Source: Streptomyces sp. NBC_01571
GTDB taxonomy: Bacteria > Actinomycetota > Actinomycetes > Streptomycetales > Streptomycetaceae
DNA: 64,000 bases
Assembly (NCBI RefSeq): GCF_026339875.1
Contig: NZ_JAPEPZ010000001.1
Coordinates: forward strand, 248,001-312,000
Reading direction: 5' to 3'
Shown here: positions 18,828 to 26,532 of the stretch, one piece after another
Position numbering within the stretch: the first letter of the stretch is position 1
Layout of the letters: each line of letters begins with the position of its first letter
Program-made: the position numbers and the translations under genes
Notes under the pieces: model-generated
The model's database searches: none
What the model was told of the DNA's origin: nothing
The model's input: the letters and a program-made list of their open reading frames with translations, nothing else

Positions 18828-19278
18828 TGTCCCGGACATGCTCGAAACCGATTCCGTCCAGCAGGGTCAGTGAGGCCTTGTTCGGTGCAGCTACGGTGGC
18901 GTAGACCTTGGTCAGCCCGAGGGCGTCAAAGCCATAGGCGACGATCGCCTCTGCCACCTCGGCGCCCAGGCCAGACCCCCATGCCGCCGGGGCCAGAGCG
19001 TAGACGATCTCGTGGCCTCCGACGGCGTCGGTCGGCTTGATCTCGGCATGCCCGACCAGGAGTCCGTCCCGACGGACAGCCCAGACATCGAACAGTTCCT
19101 GGGCGTAGACCTTCGTGAAGATCCGCCCGAACAGGGCCCGGTCTGCTGCTTCGGAAGCAGGGCCGTCACCCATCCACTGCGACACCCTGGTGTCCTGGAA
19201 CAGAGCGACAAAGTCCTCTTCGTCCTCAGGGATGTACGGCTCCAGCAGCAGCCGCTCGGTGCGCAGAGTTGGGGTCAC
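18712..19278 (-). CDS. GNAT family N-acetyltransferase (RimJ/RimL-like)
   Basis: The 188-residue protein has TERLLLEPYIPEDEEDFVALF at the N-terminus, the acetyl-CoA-binding segment ALAPAAWGSGLGAEVAEAIV and the late YATVAAPNKASLTLLDGIGF. These place it in the ribosomal-protein-alanine acetyltransferase-like GNAT group. The acceptor substrate is unknown. The C-terminal 20 residues are basic and may be read-through into foreign sequence, since the gene overlaps the convergent hypothetical gene. Confidence 0.87.
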   Translation of the reverse strand: MTPTLRTERLLLEPYIPEDEEDFVALFQDTRVSQWMGDGPASEAADRALFGRIFTKVYAQELFDVWAVRRDGLLVGHAEIKPTDAVGGHEIVYALAPAAWGSGLGAEVAEAIVAYGFDALGLTKVYATVAAPNKASLTLLDGIGFEHVRDITEDDSSTTRVLTCHLPASDKSPLARAGTEGSRRRLTG

Positions 19279-19464
19279 AGACGACGACGCTACCCACGCG
19301 GCATCCAGGTCGGCAAACCACTTTCACCTGCGCGGAAATCGCCCTCCCCGTCACCATGCCGCGCATCGCCCGGCGGCGCAGACCGAGCATGCGGAGCCAT
19401 TTCCACGACCAACCATCCGAGCCGAGCCACTAGAGATCTGTAACGGTTGGGGTTTCGAAGGCGG

Positions 19465-19690
19465 CAGGCTGTGTGACCATTGCCGACGACGTCTACGATG
19501 CGGCGGCCGCACCGAGTGGCTCCAGACGGTCGTCCACGCGGGCGCCAGCCTGACGAGCAGCCTCGCCGGCGCGGGCTGCCGAGCCGGGATCGGCGCGAAG
19601 GTCGGCACGTACGCCGGGCCAGTCGGGACCGTGAGCGCCGTCGTCGTGGGCAGTGTCGTCGGTGAGGGGATCGAGGTCTGTTGCAGATGA
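19465..19690 (+). pseudogene. Fragment of a glycine-zipper (toxin-tail-like) protein, frameshifted
   Basis: One frame gives AGCVTIADDVYDAAAAPSG; after a shift near 19515 the next gives EWLQTVVHAGASLTSSLAG and AKVGTYAGPVGTVSAVVVG. Alternating Gly/Ala/Val hydrophobic stretches are typical of the region before toxin tips in secreted Streptomyces polymorphic proteins. No start is visible. It lies just before the immunity-like gene at 19704, as the end of a toxin gene would. Assignment is by pattern only. Confidence 0.35.
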
Positions 19691-19703
19691 GGATTTGGCC
19701 TGG

Positions 19704-20144
19704 ATGAGGAGAGGGCTGAAGGGATTGTTCAAAAGGAAACAACCTGACACCGCGAATGCGTCCACACCGGGTGCTCCGGTGTGGGCCGAGCCGGAGATCT
19801 CCGATGACGAACGGGCTGTCCTGCTTGTCGGCATCATTGACGACCCCGCGGCGCGCGAGGACGAAAAGGACGACGCGGCGAGCGCTCTGGAGTTCCTCTC
19901 CAATCCGTTCGTCGAATCGAGTCTGGCCCGGATCATTCGCGCTGAGGACTTCAGGAGCGTGCTGGCCCAACTGTGTGCGGAGTCCCTCGGCGGGATCTGG
20001 GCCAGGGCCGGCCGGGTGGACCCCGCCTTCATAGCGGAGCTGCGGGGCCCGGCGAAGGACGAGGTCTTCGGCATCCTCGGCGACCGCGCCCCGTACCTGT
20101 TGCCCCCTAGCGCCCCCCTAGACCAGAAGGTCTTCGATGGCTGA
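19704..20144 (+). CDS. Small acidic helical protein, possible immunity protein
   Basis: The 146-residue protein starts MRRGLKGLFKRKQPDTANAS; GAGG lies about 15 bp upstream. It is acidic and helical (SDDERAVLLVGIIDDPAARE, ASALEFLSNPFVESSLARII, VLAQLCAESLGGIWARAGRV), resembling a short HEAT-like immunity protein. The family is unknown to me. Position directly after a degraded toxin-tail-like fragment supports an orphan immunity role. The 3' end touches an IS630 remnant, so the last few residues may be altered. Confidence 0.5.
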   Translation: MRRGLKGLFKRKQPDTANASTPGAPVWAEPEISDDERAVLLVGIIDDPAAREDEKDDAASALEFLSNPFVESSLARIIRAEDFRSVLAQLCAESLGGIWARAGRVDPAFIAELRGPAKDEVFGILGDRAPYLLPPSAPLDQKVFDG

Positions 20145-20146
20145 GG

Positions 20147-20690
20147 TTACGCCGGTCCGAAGTCGAGGCCGGTCTTGGCGATGAGGCCGTCGATGAGGCT
20201 GGGGCGGTACTGCATTCGTTTGAGCCGGGTCTTCACGAGCGCGGTGAGCTGGTCGAGGCTGTGTTTGGTGAGGTTGGCAAGCGACCGTTTCAGATGCGAT
20301 CAGACGCCCTTGACCGGGTTGAACTCGGGTGCGTACGGCGGCAGTTGGTAGACGGTCAGCCATAATCGCGCCTCGATCAGCTGCCGCATTCTGCGGCTGA
20401 CGTGCGTGTTCAAGGGGATGATCGGTCCGCCGAGCTGCTGGTGTGCGGCATCCAGCAGGCGGGCGTAGTCGGTCTCGGTGAAGCCCTTGCGCCGGCCCTT
20501 GGCCGGGCCGCGGTCGAGGTGGATGCGGTAGATCAGCCGGGACCGATGGCCGGACTTGGTGCAGATCAGCGCCGCCATGGAGACGCGTTTGGTGCCCGCG
20601 GCGGTGACCCGCACGACAGGCGTGTGGCCTCGGCGGCCCCACGTGCGGCCTTTGGGCGGCCTCAGCCCCTGGTTCTGGCTCAGGTTTTGT
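20147..20690 (-). pseudogene. IS630-family transposase, degraded C-terminal part
   Basis: Read from 20690 down, the DDE-domain features are QGLRPPKGRTWGRRGHTPVV, YRIHLDRGPAKGRRKGFTET, NTHVSRRMRQLIEARLWLTV and LPPYAPEFNPVKGV, then a TGA where TGG (Trp of WSHLKRSLANL) is expected, then SHLKRSLANLTKHSLDQLTA to the TAA at 20147. The WDN that carries the second catalytic Asp in IS630 transposases is also lost (GGPIIPLNTHVS). The N-terminal HTH half is absent. Truncation, active-site loss and the nonsense codon make it inert. Confidence 0.85.
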
Positions 20691-20706
20691 GGCGGGTGAC
20701 GCTCTG

Positions 20707-20901
20707 TCATTGCTCGATATCGAACAGCGGGATGGATGCTGATGGCGGAGCAAGGACTGTGCGAAGGCGGATGAGGTTGGCTCGCCACTGCTTCCAGTCT
20801 TTCGGGTCGACCCAGTTCGAGGCCGGCCCGGCCCCCTCGCTGATGACTCGAGCGAGGGCCTCGTCCGCGAGCGTCCGGAGATCGTCAGGGAAGGCGGGCA
20901 T
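20707..20901 (-). CDS. Small hypothetical protein
   Basis: The 64-residue protein contains PAFPDDLRTLADEALARVIS, NWVDPKDWKQWRANLIRLRT and VLAPPSASIPLFDIEQ. The Trp-rich, evenly charged composition looks like a real small protein rather than a shadow frame. Function is unknown. It ends next to the IS630 remnant, and could be the surviving end or the whole of a short gene. Confidence 0.45.
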   Translation of the reverse strand: MPAFPDDLRTLADEALARVISEGAGPASNWVDPKDWKQWRANLIRLRTVLAPPSASIPLFDIEQ

Positions 20902-21128
20902 GGGTTCTTCAGGGCCCCACTAGCCGCTCGCTCCAGTCGAGAAAGCAGAAAGTCGCCGATCTCCTACACAACGTCGGTCGTCAGCTCATCGGCGTACTTC
21001 GGACCTCTCCCCACCGGGTCGACATCGCTCGTCAAACCGCCCCCTCTGGCTTGGCCTTGATGCTCAGAGCCCGTCGCCCCATCCGAAGGTGACGTTGTAC
21101 GCGCGCGGCGTCCTGGGCTTCTGCCCAG

Positions 21129-21416
21129 GACGCCCACCGCCTGAACACCCACGTCTCCCACGCCATGCGTGAGCTGATCGCCGAGCGTGCATGGCTGACG
21201 GTGTTCCTGCTGCCCGCCTACTCGCCCGACCTCAACCCCGTCGAGTGGGTATGGGCGCACGTCAAGCGCAGCCTGGCCAACCTCGCCGTCATGGCCCTCG
21301 ACCGGCTCGAGGCCCTCGTACGCAACCGACTCAAGCGCCTGCAGTACCGGCCCGATACCCTCAACGGCTTCATAGCAGGCACCGGCTTGACCCTCGACGA
21401 CCCAACATCACCCTGA
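21129..21416 (+). pseudogene. IS630-family transposase, C-terminal remnant of a second element
   Basis: In frame from about 21129 to the TGA at 21414-21416: LNTHVSHAMRELIAERAWLT, LPAYSPDLNPVEWVWAHVKR and SLANLAVMALDRLEALVRNR. This carries the NPVEWVWAHVKRSLANL region with the third acidic catalytic residue of the IS630 DDE domain. Everything before LNTHVS is missing. It differs in sequence and orientation from the remnant at 20147-20690, so it derives from another element. Confidence 0.85.
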
Positions 21417-21737
21417 CCAGCCGAAGTCAGTAATAGTTAAGTAAGTCCAGTGCCGTACGCGCAGTTTGGCCGGTCCTCGGAGCATTCATGGCGGCGCGTT
21501 CTTCCTGCAATTCCCTCGCCCGGCATCTCTGGACCTCTTTACCGGGCAGGGCTCCGACGGTTCGAACCCCATCCCGCGCGTTCCTGCGGCGGCTGAACTC
21601 CCCTGATACTGCTCAGAGTGAGGGTGACGTCCGTGTCGCACCTGCAGCGAAAACACCGCCGGTCGCACCAGGTGCGCTCAGTCGAAGTCCGCGCCGCGTC
21701 CTCCGGGCTACAGGTCCGGGCGCAGCATTCGTCAAGT

Positions 21738-22352
21738 TCAGAAACCCACAATCCCGCCAGTGATTATGCAGATCAGAGCCCCGATGGTGCATACGTCAGC
21801 GACCCAGGAGATCGTGAACCTCTTTATCACCTTGGCCTGTTGTGCGCTTCGGCGTCCACGCCTCACATGCTGCTCGATGCGCTCCGCAGCACGGTCTGTT
21901 GAACGTATGAAACTATCAATGACCGACCCCCCGAATCCGTCGCAATAAATCTCGTCTCCTGCCCGTGTAACCAGGTTGAGTGTCCCTCCGCCCCCGCCTC
22001 GGACCTCCGCAACGGTGCCGTACGGCACCGTGTAGGTGATCAGCGGATTGACCACTGTCACGGCGGACGCGCCGAGCCCAATGCGTGAGCCCATGATCCG
22101 TCGGCCGAGCGCAATGGTGAACAAGCAGGCAGCCAGGCCGATCATCGGGCCGCCTTCGGGATGGTGGATGAGGCTGATGAGTACGACAACAGCCGCGACC
22201 CCGAAACCAGCAGTGAACACCCACGAAAGGATCTTGAAGGATGTCCTCCGCAGGAGCTCATCCTCGCGGTTCTTCGGCACGATGAATTTCCATTCCTTGA
22301 ATTGCGGGTGGTTCCGCCCTACACGGGTGGGTGAGCGTGAGCTGTCACCCAC
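21738..22352 (-). CDS. Membrane protein, candidate immunity/partner protein
   Basis: Up to 204 residues with two transmembrane hairpins: about 43-85 (ILSWVFTAGFGVAAVVVLIS and GLAACLFTIALGRRIMG) and about 178-204 (ISWVADVCTIGALICIITGG). The intervening soluble PH-like part contains YTVPYGTVAEVRGGGGGTLN and DEIYCDGFGGSVIDSFIRS. The longest frame starts inside a hairpin (22322-22357); GTG 22280 is an alternative start with AAGGAA upstream. It lies 18 bp after a toxin-tail-like fragment, fitting a membrane-bound immunity role, which is inference only. Confidence 0.6.
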   Translation of the reverse strand: MGDSSRSPTRVGRNHPQFKEWKFIVPKNREDELLRRTSFKILSWVFTAGFGVAAVVVLISLIHHPEGGPMIGLAACLFTIALGRRIMGSRIGLGASAVTVVNPLITYTVPYGTVAEVRGGGGGTLNLVTRAGDEIYCDGFGGSVIDSFIRSTDRAAERIEQHVRRGRRSAQQAKVIKRFTISWVADVCTIGALICIITGGIVGF

Positions 22353-22357
22353 CCGTG
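22322..22357 (+). terminator. 13-bp perfect hairpin followed by a T-run
   Basis: CACGGGTGGGTGA and TCACCCACCCGTG form a perfect 13-bp stem with a 10-nt loop; GGTTTTTAT follows on the plus strand at 22361-22369. The form is that of an intrinsic terminator reading left to right, although both neighbours are on the minus strand. It may instead attenuate expression between them. Confidence 0.5.
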
Positions 22358-22370
22358 CAGGGTTTTTATA

Positions 22371-22913
22371 TCAGCAGACTTCGTTGTATGAGCCGTGGCC
22401 GTATGAGCCGAGGCTGGCACTCCCGGAGCCGCAGAATCCCGTATTGAAAACCGCGTTGACGCCCATGCTGCCGTAGGTGGTTCCCCAGTCGATGGCGCCC
22501 TTTGGGTTGTCGGCGGTCACCCAACTCTTGGCTCCACCGCCGACGCCGCGAACTCCCGGGACCTTCGTGCGGAACACCCGCGGGAAACGAGCGATTGCGT
22601 TGCCCCGGTAGGCCGCACTCCAGGTTCTCGCACCGCCGGCCACTCGGCCGAAGGCAGCCGAACTGCCTCCTCCGACAGCTGTCCAGGCAAGGTCCTTCGA
22701 ATACGCCGCGACATCCCAGTTTCCAGTGCCGAAACCGTCTCCCAGGAACTTGGCCGTGGCTATGCCCGCCCTCACCGCGATGCATGTTCCGGCACTTGCG
22801 ACGACGCACACTCCGAAGCCGACAAGCGTGGAATAGGTCTTGATGTCCTCCCAGTGAGGTCTTCTCAACGAAATGCCGAGCGCAGCACCCCGATTGACGG
22901 TTGCTCGGGACAG
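22371..22913 (-). pseudogene. C-terminal fragment of a large secreted polymorphic-type protein
   Basis: The frame is open from the stop of the upstream protease gene (22914-22916). No good start was found; a TTG at 22868 is possible. The protein has a hydrophobic Cys-containing helix (STLVGFGVCVVASAGTCIAV), then Gly/Ser/Ala/Trp-rich sequence (WTAVGGGSSAAFGRVAGGAR, FNTGFCGSGSASLGSYGHG) ending in EVC. The style is that of C-terminal parts of Streptomyces RHS-like or lectin-HINT polymorphic proteins. The next gene is a small membrane protein, as expected for a toxin-immunity tail. No enzymatic motif was recognised. Confidence 0.4.
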
Positions 22914-23804
22914 CTACGCAGCGCGCCGCAGTGCGTCCTTGTGTGCCGCCTCGAGCGCCTGATCTGAGGGGGCGGCGAGGTCCGGCACCACGCCCACGCC
23001 CTCCCAGTTGGTCCTAGTGACGGTGCTGATCGTCCGGGCGGTCGGTACGGTGACTGTGATGTGTTCCGTCACCGGGTGCCGGGCGGTCGGGTGAGCACCA
23101 CCCCGGGTCGTCTCGCCGACGAGAACGGCCCGCCCGTGCGCCTGCAGGGTGTACGCCACGTCCTCCCCTCCCGAGAACGTGATGGCACTGGTGAGTACGT
23201 ACACGGGGCGGTCGAGGTAGCGCGGCGCGGGCAGGTGCGAGGCGGTCCAGTACTGCCGGGTGGAGCCGGTGGAGCGCTCGTAGATGTCGTTGAGGTGCAC
23301 CTGGTCGTCAGGGAAGAAATAGCTACACCACATGGCGGCGCCCTCAGGTGAGCCACCGCGGCACTCACGCAGATCGAGGATGAGCGCACTGGTGTGGGCG
23401 ACCAGTTCCATGGCCGCACCGATCGCGCGGGCGCCGTCGCCGGCGTCGGCGATGCGCCGGATGTCGAGATGGCCGATGTTGCCCTCGAGGTGCTCGAAGC
23501 GGTGGATGCCCTGGTTCTCAGCCCTCAGCATTGCGAGGAAGGCCGCTCGGCCTTCGTCCTCGTCCGCCGGATCCGTGGACTGCGGCTCGTCCTGCCAGAG
23601 CAGTCTCAGATGCTTGTCTGGGCAGACCTCCTGCAGGTGGGCGGTCACGGCCTCGCAGAGCGCGAGGCCGTTCAGCGTGTCGTACGCCCCAGCAGCGAGC
23701 TGACTCCGGATCGCACCCTCGATCTCCACGACTCGCTGGGGGAAGACGTATCCGGACGTGATCCGGTCCAGGGCCAGACCGATTATCTCTGCGTTGGTAG
23801 GCAT
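22914..23804 (-). CDS. S41-family (tail-specific protease-like) peptidase
   Basis: The 296-residue protein has an N-terminal helical part (IIGLALDRITSGYVFPQRVV) and a catalytic core at about 100-285: NIGHLDIRRI, ALILDLRECRGGSPEGAAMW, VLTSAITFSGGEDVAYTLQA and LVGETTRGGAHP. The Ser in TFSGGED is in the nucleophile position of C-terminal-processing/S41 proteases. There is no signal peptide and no PDZ domain, so it is likely cytoplasmic, like the short interphotoreceptor-binding-protein-type S41 members of actinobacteria. The substrate is unknown. It is monocistronic or leads into the degraded fragment downstream. Confidence 0.87.
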   Translation of the reverse strand: MPTNAEIIGLALDRITSGYVFPQRVVEIEGAIRSQLAAGAYDTLNGLALCEAVTAHLQEVCPDKHLRLLWQDEPQSTDPADEDEGRAAFLAMLRAENQGIHRFEHLEGNIGHLDIRRIADAGDGARAIGAAMELVAHTSALILDLRECRGGSPEGAAMWCSYFFPDDQVHLNDIYERSTGSTRQYWTASHLPAPRYLDRPVYVLTSAITFSGGEDVAYTLQAHGRAVLVGETTRGGAHPTARHPVTEHITVTVPTARTISTVTRTNWEGVGVVPDLAAPSDQALEAAHKDALRRAA

Positions 23805-23876
23805 GGCTGAGGAGCATAAGCTCCTGGCCGCGCCGGGCGCCCCGAATTACGCCAGCTCCCAGAGCTCACTGACGTT

Positions 23877-24742
23877 GTCTCAGCGGTGATCACTTCCAGA
23901 TTCGGTTGAGTGCGAGGGAGGCGCGGGCGATGTCACCGATCCAGCTGGGGCTGACAGTGACGTACTGCAGAGCGCGCCAGCGTTGCTTGAGTTCGGCGGC
24001 TGCGCGTTCGCCGAGGGCTCGTATGCCTCTGATCAGGTTATTTGTGGTGCGCGTGTTCGCGTGCAGTGCCTGCTCGGAGCGGGCCTTCGGGCGCCGGGTC
24101 GGGACGATGATGCCGATTCCTGCGCCGATGTAGCCCTTGTCGGCGAGGGTGGGCAGCCCGTCGGCCGCGGCCTTGTACAGCGCGGGCAGGGCGTGGAGTC
24201 GGGCGGCCGTGATGTCAGGAGTGGAGCCGGGTTCGACATCGGAGACCCACAACGGGGTGCCGTCCGGGGCGGAGAGGAACTGCACGTTGCCGCCGAACGC
24301 CTTGTGTCTCTGGCTGAACCATAGATCGTTGCCGTTGTCGCGAGTGCCCGCGAGGCGGTCGGATTCGATCAGCGTGCCGTCGAGGATGACGTGGGTCATG
24401 CCCTCGCGTCGGCAGTGCTCCAGTACCTCGTGCAGCTCCGGGGCTTGTTCGGCCAGGACGTGGATGCCTTCGTGCAGGTAGCGGTAGCCGGTGGCCTGGG
24501 AAACGCCAGCGTCGCGGGCCAAGCAGTGCACGCAGCCATGCTCGCGGAACCAGCGCAGGACCAGCACCGCCTGGCGAAACGGTCCAAGCGCCCGACTACC
24601 GCGCCGAGTACCGATCCACCGCCGATGTGCGGCCAGTAGTCGAGACAGGTAGTCCACGACATGGCGCGGGACATCGAGCGTGGCAACATACGTGACCAAC
24701 GTGAAGCCTCTGGTGGTTACGGACATGATCTTGTGGTGAGAC
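23877..24742 (-). mobile_element. IS5-type insertion sequence
   Basis: The element contains one intact transposase gene. Short terminal inverted repeats are suggested by GTCTCAGCGGTGATCA (from 23877) against the reverse complement of the right end, GTCTCACCACAAGATCA (from 24742); they agree at GTCTCA and GATCA. Exact ends and a target duplication could not be fixed by eye. Confidence 0.7.
23890..24726 (-). CDS. IS5-family transposase
   Basis: The intact 278-residue DDE transposase has an N-terminal HTH (AGVSQATGYRYLHEGIHVLA, about 72-92). The catalytic domain shows DGTLIESDRLAG (first Asp), the DLWFSQRHKAFGGNVQFLSA segment and DKGYIGAG (second Asp), then the NNLIRGIRALGERAAAELKQ region typical of actinobacterial IS5/HARBI1-like enzymes. 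Length and motifs are complete, so the element may still be mobile. Confidence 0.9.
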   Translation of the reverse strand: MSVTTRGFTLVTYVATLDVPRHVVDYLSRLLAAHRRWIGTRRGSRALGPFRQAVLVLRWFREHGCVHCLARDAGVSQATGYRYLHEGIHVLAEQAPELHEVLEHCRREGMTHVILDGTLIESDRLAGTRDNGNDLWFSQRHKAFGGNVQFLSAPDGTPLWVSDVEPGSTPDITAARLHALPALYKAAADGLPTLADKGYIGAGIGIIVPTRRPKARSEQALHANTRTTNNLIRGIRALGERAAAELKQRWRALQYVTVSPSWIGDIARASLALNRIWK

Positions 24743-25634
24743 CTGTCCTACCAGGGGGCTTTACGCCGTCTGCATCCGGGCCAGCTCCTCTGCCTGCCCA
24801 TCCACAAGACGATTCACGCCGCTTCGCGCAGACTATCTCGCTGAGAAAACGTCACTGTCTGAATACCAGGCAGAGAACGCGGAGCCGGCGCGATGGCGTC
24901 CCGCCGAGTGGTGTAGCCGATCAAGCTGACGGAATCCCCAGGTCGCGGCCCGAATCACCCCCGCCGGAGGCCCTGTTGAGGCTCGCCGGGCCGGGACCAG
25001 CGATGATCGCACGACGGCTGGCAGCGGCACGTACCGGACGGCTCCAAAACGGAAGCGACGGACTGTGATCGGCTACACCACGACCGGGGACACGACCCCT
25101 GTGTGTCGCGCGGTCGAGGGAAGTTGCTGCACGCGGACGACGCCGCATATTGGCGCCGTGTTTTCTGGCGAGCCGGGTTCGGCGGGGGGCGCTTTCGGCC
25201 GCGGTAAGGCCAGGGCTCTCTTCGCTCCTTGAAGGTTCCGGATGTGGGGGTACATACGAACAATTGATGAGCTATCAGTCGATTGTTCGTTGATTCGTCG
25301 TATTTGCCTGTTACATGTCGAAGAGGGCTTTCGTGTGCGGCGGGTGGTGGGCGTGCAGGGGTGTACGGCGGCCGGAAAAGGCTTTCCCCGTGATGATCAC
25401 GGGATGGATGTATCCGTCCGGGAACCGAGTGTGGGGGCCTGAGGAGTTGGGTGAGTGCTACAGGCGACTGTTACGAAAATGTCCGCATACAGCGACACGA
25501 AACGTCGCATCTCCCATCGAATCGGGGCGGGCAGGCTGTGGGTTCTCGGCAGCAGCCGGGATCCGCACACCGCCCGCTCCCGGCCACTCCACGCTGGCCG
25601 GGGCGGGCCTGCACCTCAAAGGGGAGCACTGTTG
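24743..25634. other. 892-bp region without a recognised gene
   Basis: It holds an inverted-repeat pair at 24908-25081 (entered separately) and an AT-richer block at 25255-25320 that may carry the promoter of the lamin-tail gene. No frame shows a conserved motif. Confidence 0.5.
24908..25081. repeat. 174-bp element bounded by perfect 16-bp inverted repeats (MITE-like)
   Basis: GTGGTGTAGCCGATCA at 24908-24923 is exactly complementary to TGATCGGCTACACCAC at 25066-25081. The 142-bp interior has no coding frame with motifs. The form suggests a non-autonomous miniature element or the two ends of a deleted insertion sequence. Confidence 0.55.
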
Positions 25635-26405
25635 ATGTCCTCTCGTTCGATCTCCCGCATCGCCGCCTCGACGCTCGCCGCGGGTACCGCGCTCGGTGCG
25701 GCCGCGCTGCCGGCCTCCGCGCAGACCAGCCCCCATCACGCGGCCGCGTACCGCTCGGGTGTGGTCATCAGCGGCGTGCAGTACGACTCCCCGGGCTTCG
25801 ACGACCGCTCCAACTACTCCCTGAACCGGGAGTGGATCGACGTCACCAACACGTCCCGCCGCAGCGTGAACCTGGACGACTGGACGCTGTCCGACGAGGA
25901 CGGCCACACCTACACCTTCGACCACTACCGCCTCGGCGGCCGCGCAACGGTCCGTGTGCACACGGGTATCGGCCGCGACACCTCCCGGGACGTGTACCAG
26001 GACCGCCGCAACTACGTGTGGGACAACCGCTCCGACTCCGCGACGCTGCGCAACGACCGCGGCCGGTTCGTCGACGAGGTCTCGTGGGGCGGCCGTCACT
26101 TCCGTGACCGTGACGGCTGGCGCTGGGACGACTTCGGCAGCCGCCACTTCCGTGACGGCCGGCGCCTGGGCGACCTCGGTGGCCGCCACCACCGTGACCA
26201 CAACGGAGCGCACCACGGCGGCCACAGCGGGGCGCCCCGAACCGGCGGCCACCAGGGCCAGGGCGGCCGCCAAGGCCAGAACGGCCAGGGCGGCGGCCAG
26301 CACCAGGACGGTCAGAACGGCCAGGCTGGTCAGGGTCAGAACGGTCAGGGCCAGGCCGGTCAGGGCGGTCAGGGCGGCGGTCAGCACCAGGGCGGCCACC
26401 ACTGA
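25635..26405 (+). CDS. Secreted lamin-tail-domain protein with Gly/Gln-rich tail
   Basis: The 256-residue protein has a Sec signal peptide (MSSRSISRIAASTLAAGTAL, cleavage near ALPASAQ-T). A lamin-tail domain at about 45-155 shows VVISGVQYDSPGFDD, LNREWIDVTNTSRRSVNLDD and WTLSDEDGHTYTFDH. From about 185 to the end it is a repetitive Gly/Gln/His/Asn tail (GQGGRQGQNGQGGGQHQDGQ). LTD domains are beta-sandwich modules of extracellular proteins with binding roles. ATG 25635 follows AAGGGGAG by 8 bp. The low-complexity tail is likely disordered and may mediate wall or matrix contacts (inference). Confidence 0.85.
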   Translation: MSSRSISRIAASTLAAGTALGAAALPASAQTSPHHAAAYRSGVVISGVQYDSPGFDDRSNYSLNREWIDVTNTSRRSVNLDDWTLSDEDGHTYTFDHYRLGGRATVRVHTGIGRDTSRDVYQDRRNYVWDNRSDSATLRNDRGRFVDEVSWGGRHFRDRDGWRWDDFGSRHFRDGRRLGDLGGRHHRDHNGAHHGGHSGAPRTGGHQGQGGRQGQNGQGGGQHQDGQNGQAGQGQNGQGQAGQGGQGGGQHQGGHH

Positions 26406-26414
26406 TCCCGTGTT

Positions 26415-26441
26415 CCGGGTGACCGTGGAACCGGTCACCGG
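26415..26441 (+). terminator. Hairpin after the lamin-tail gene
   Basis: CCGGGTGACC (26415-26424) pairs with GGTCACCGG (26433-26441) with one bulge and an 8-nt loop, 10 bp after the stop codon and followed by a T-containing stretch. Confidence 0.5.
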
Positions 26442-26532
26442 CTGAGTTCTGTTTCGCGGCGCGCAGCGGCTTGTCCAGCCTCTGCGTGCCGCTGCGCGTG
26501 ACCTGGGCGGGAAGAGCTGACCGTCGGTCGTT

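Noticed and set aside
21545..21600. GGTTCGAACC near 21560, like a tRNA T-loop
   Set aside because: The flanking bases do not form a T-stem on either strand and no acceptor or anticodon stem could be drawn.
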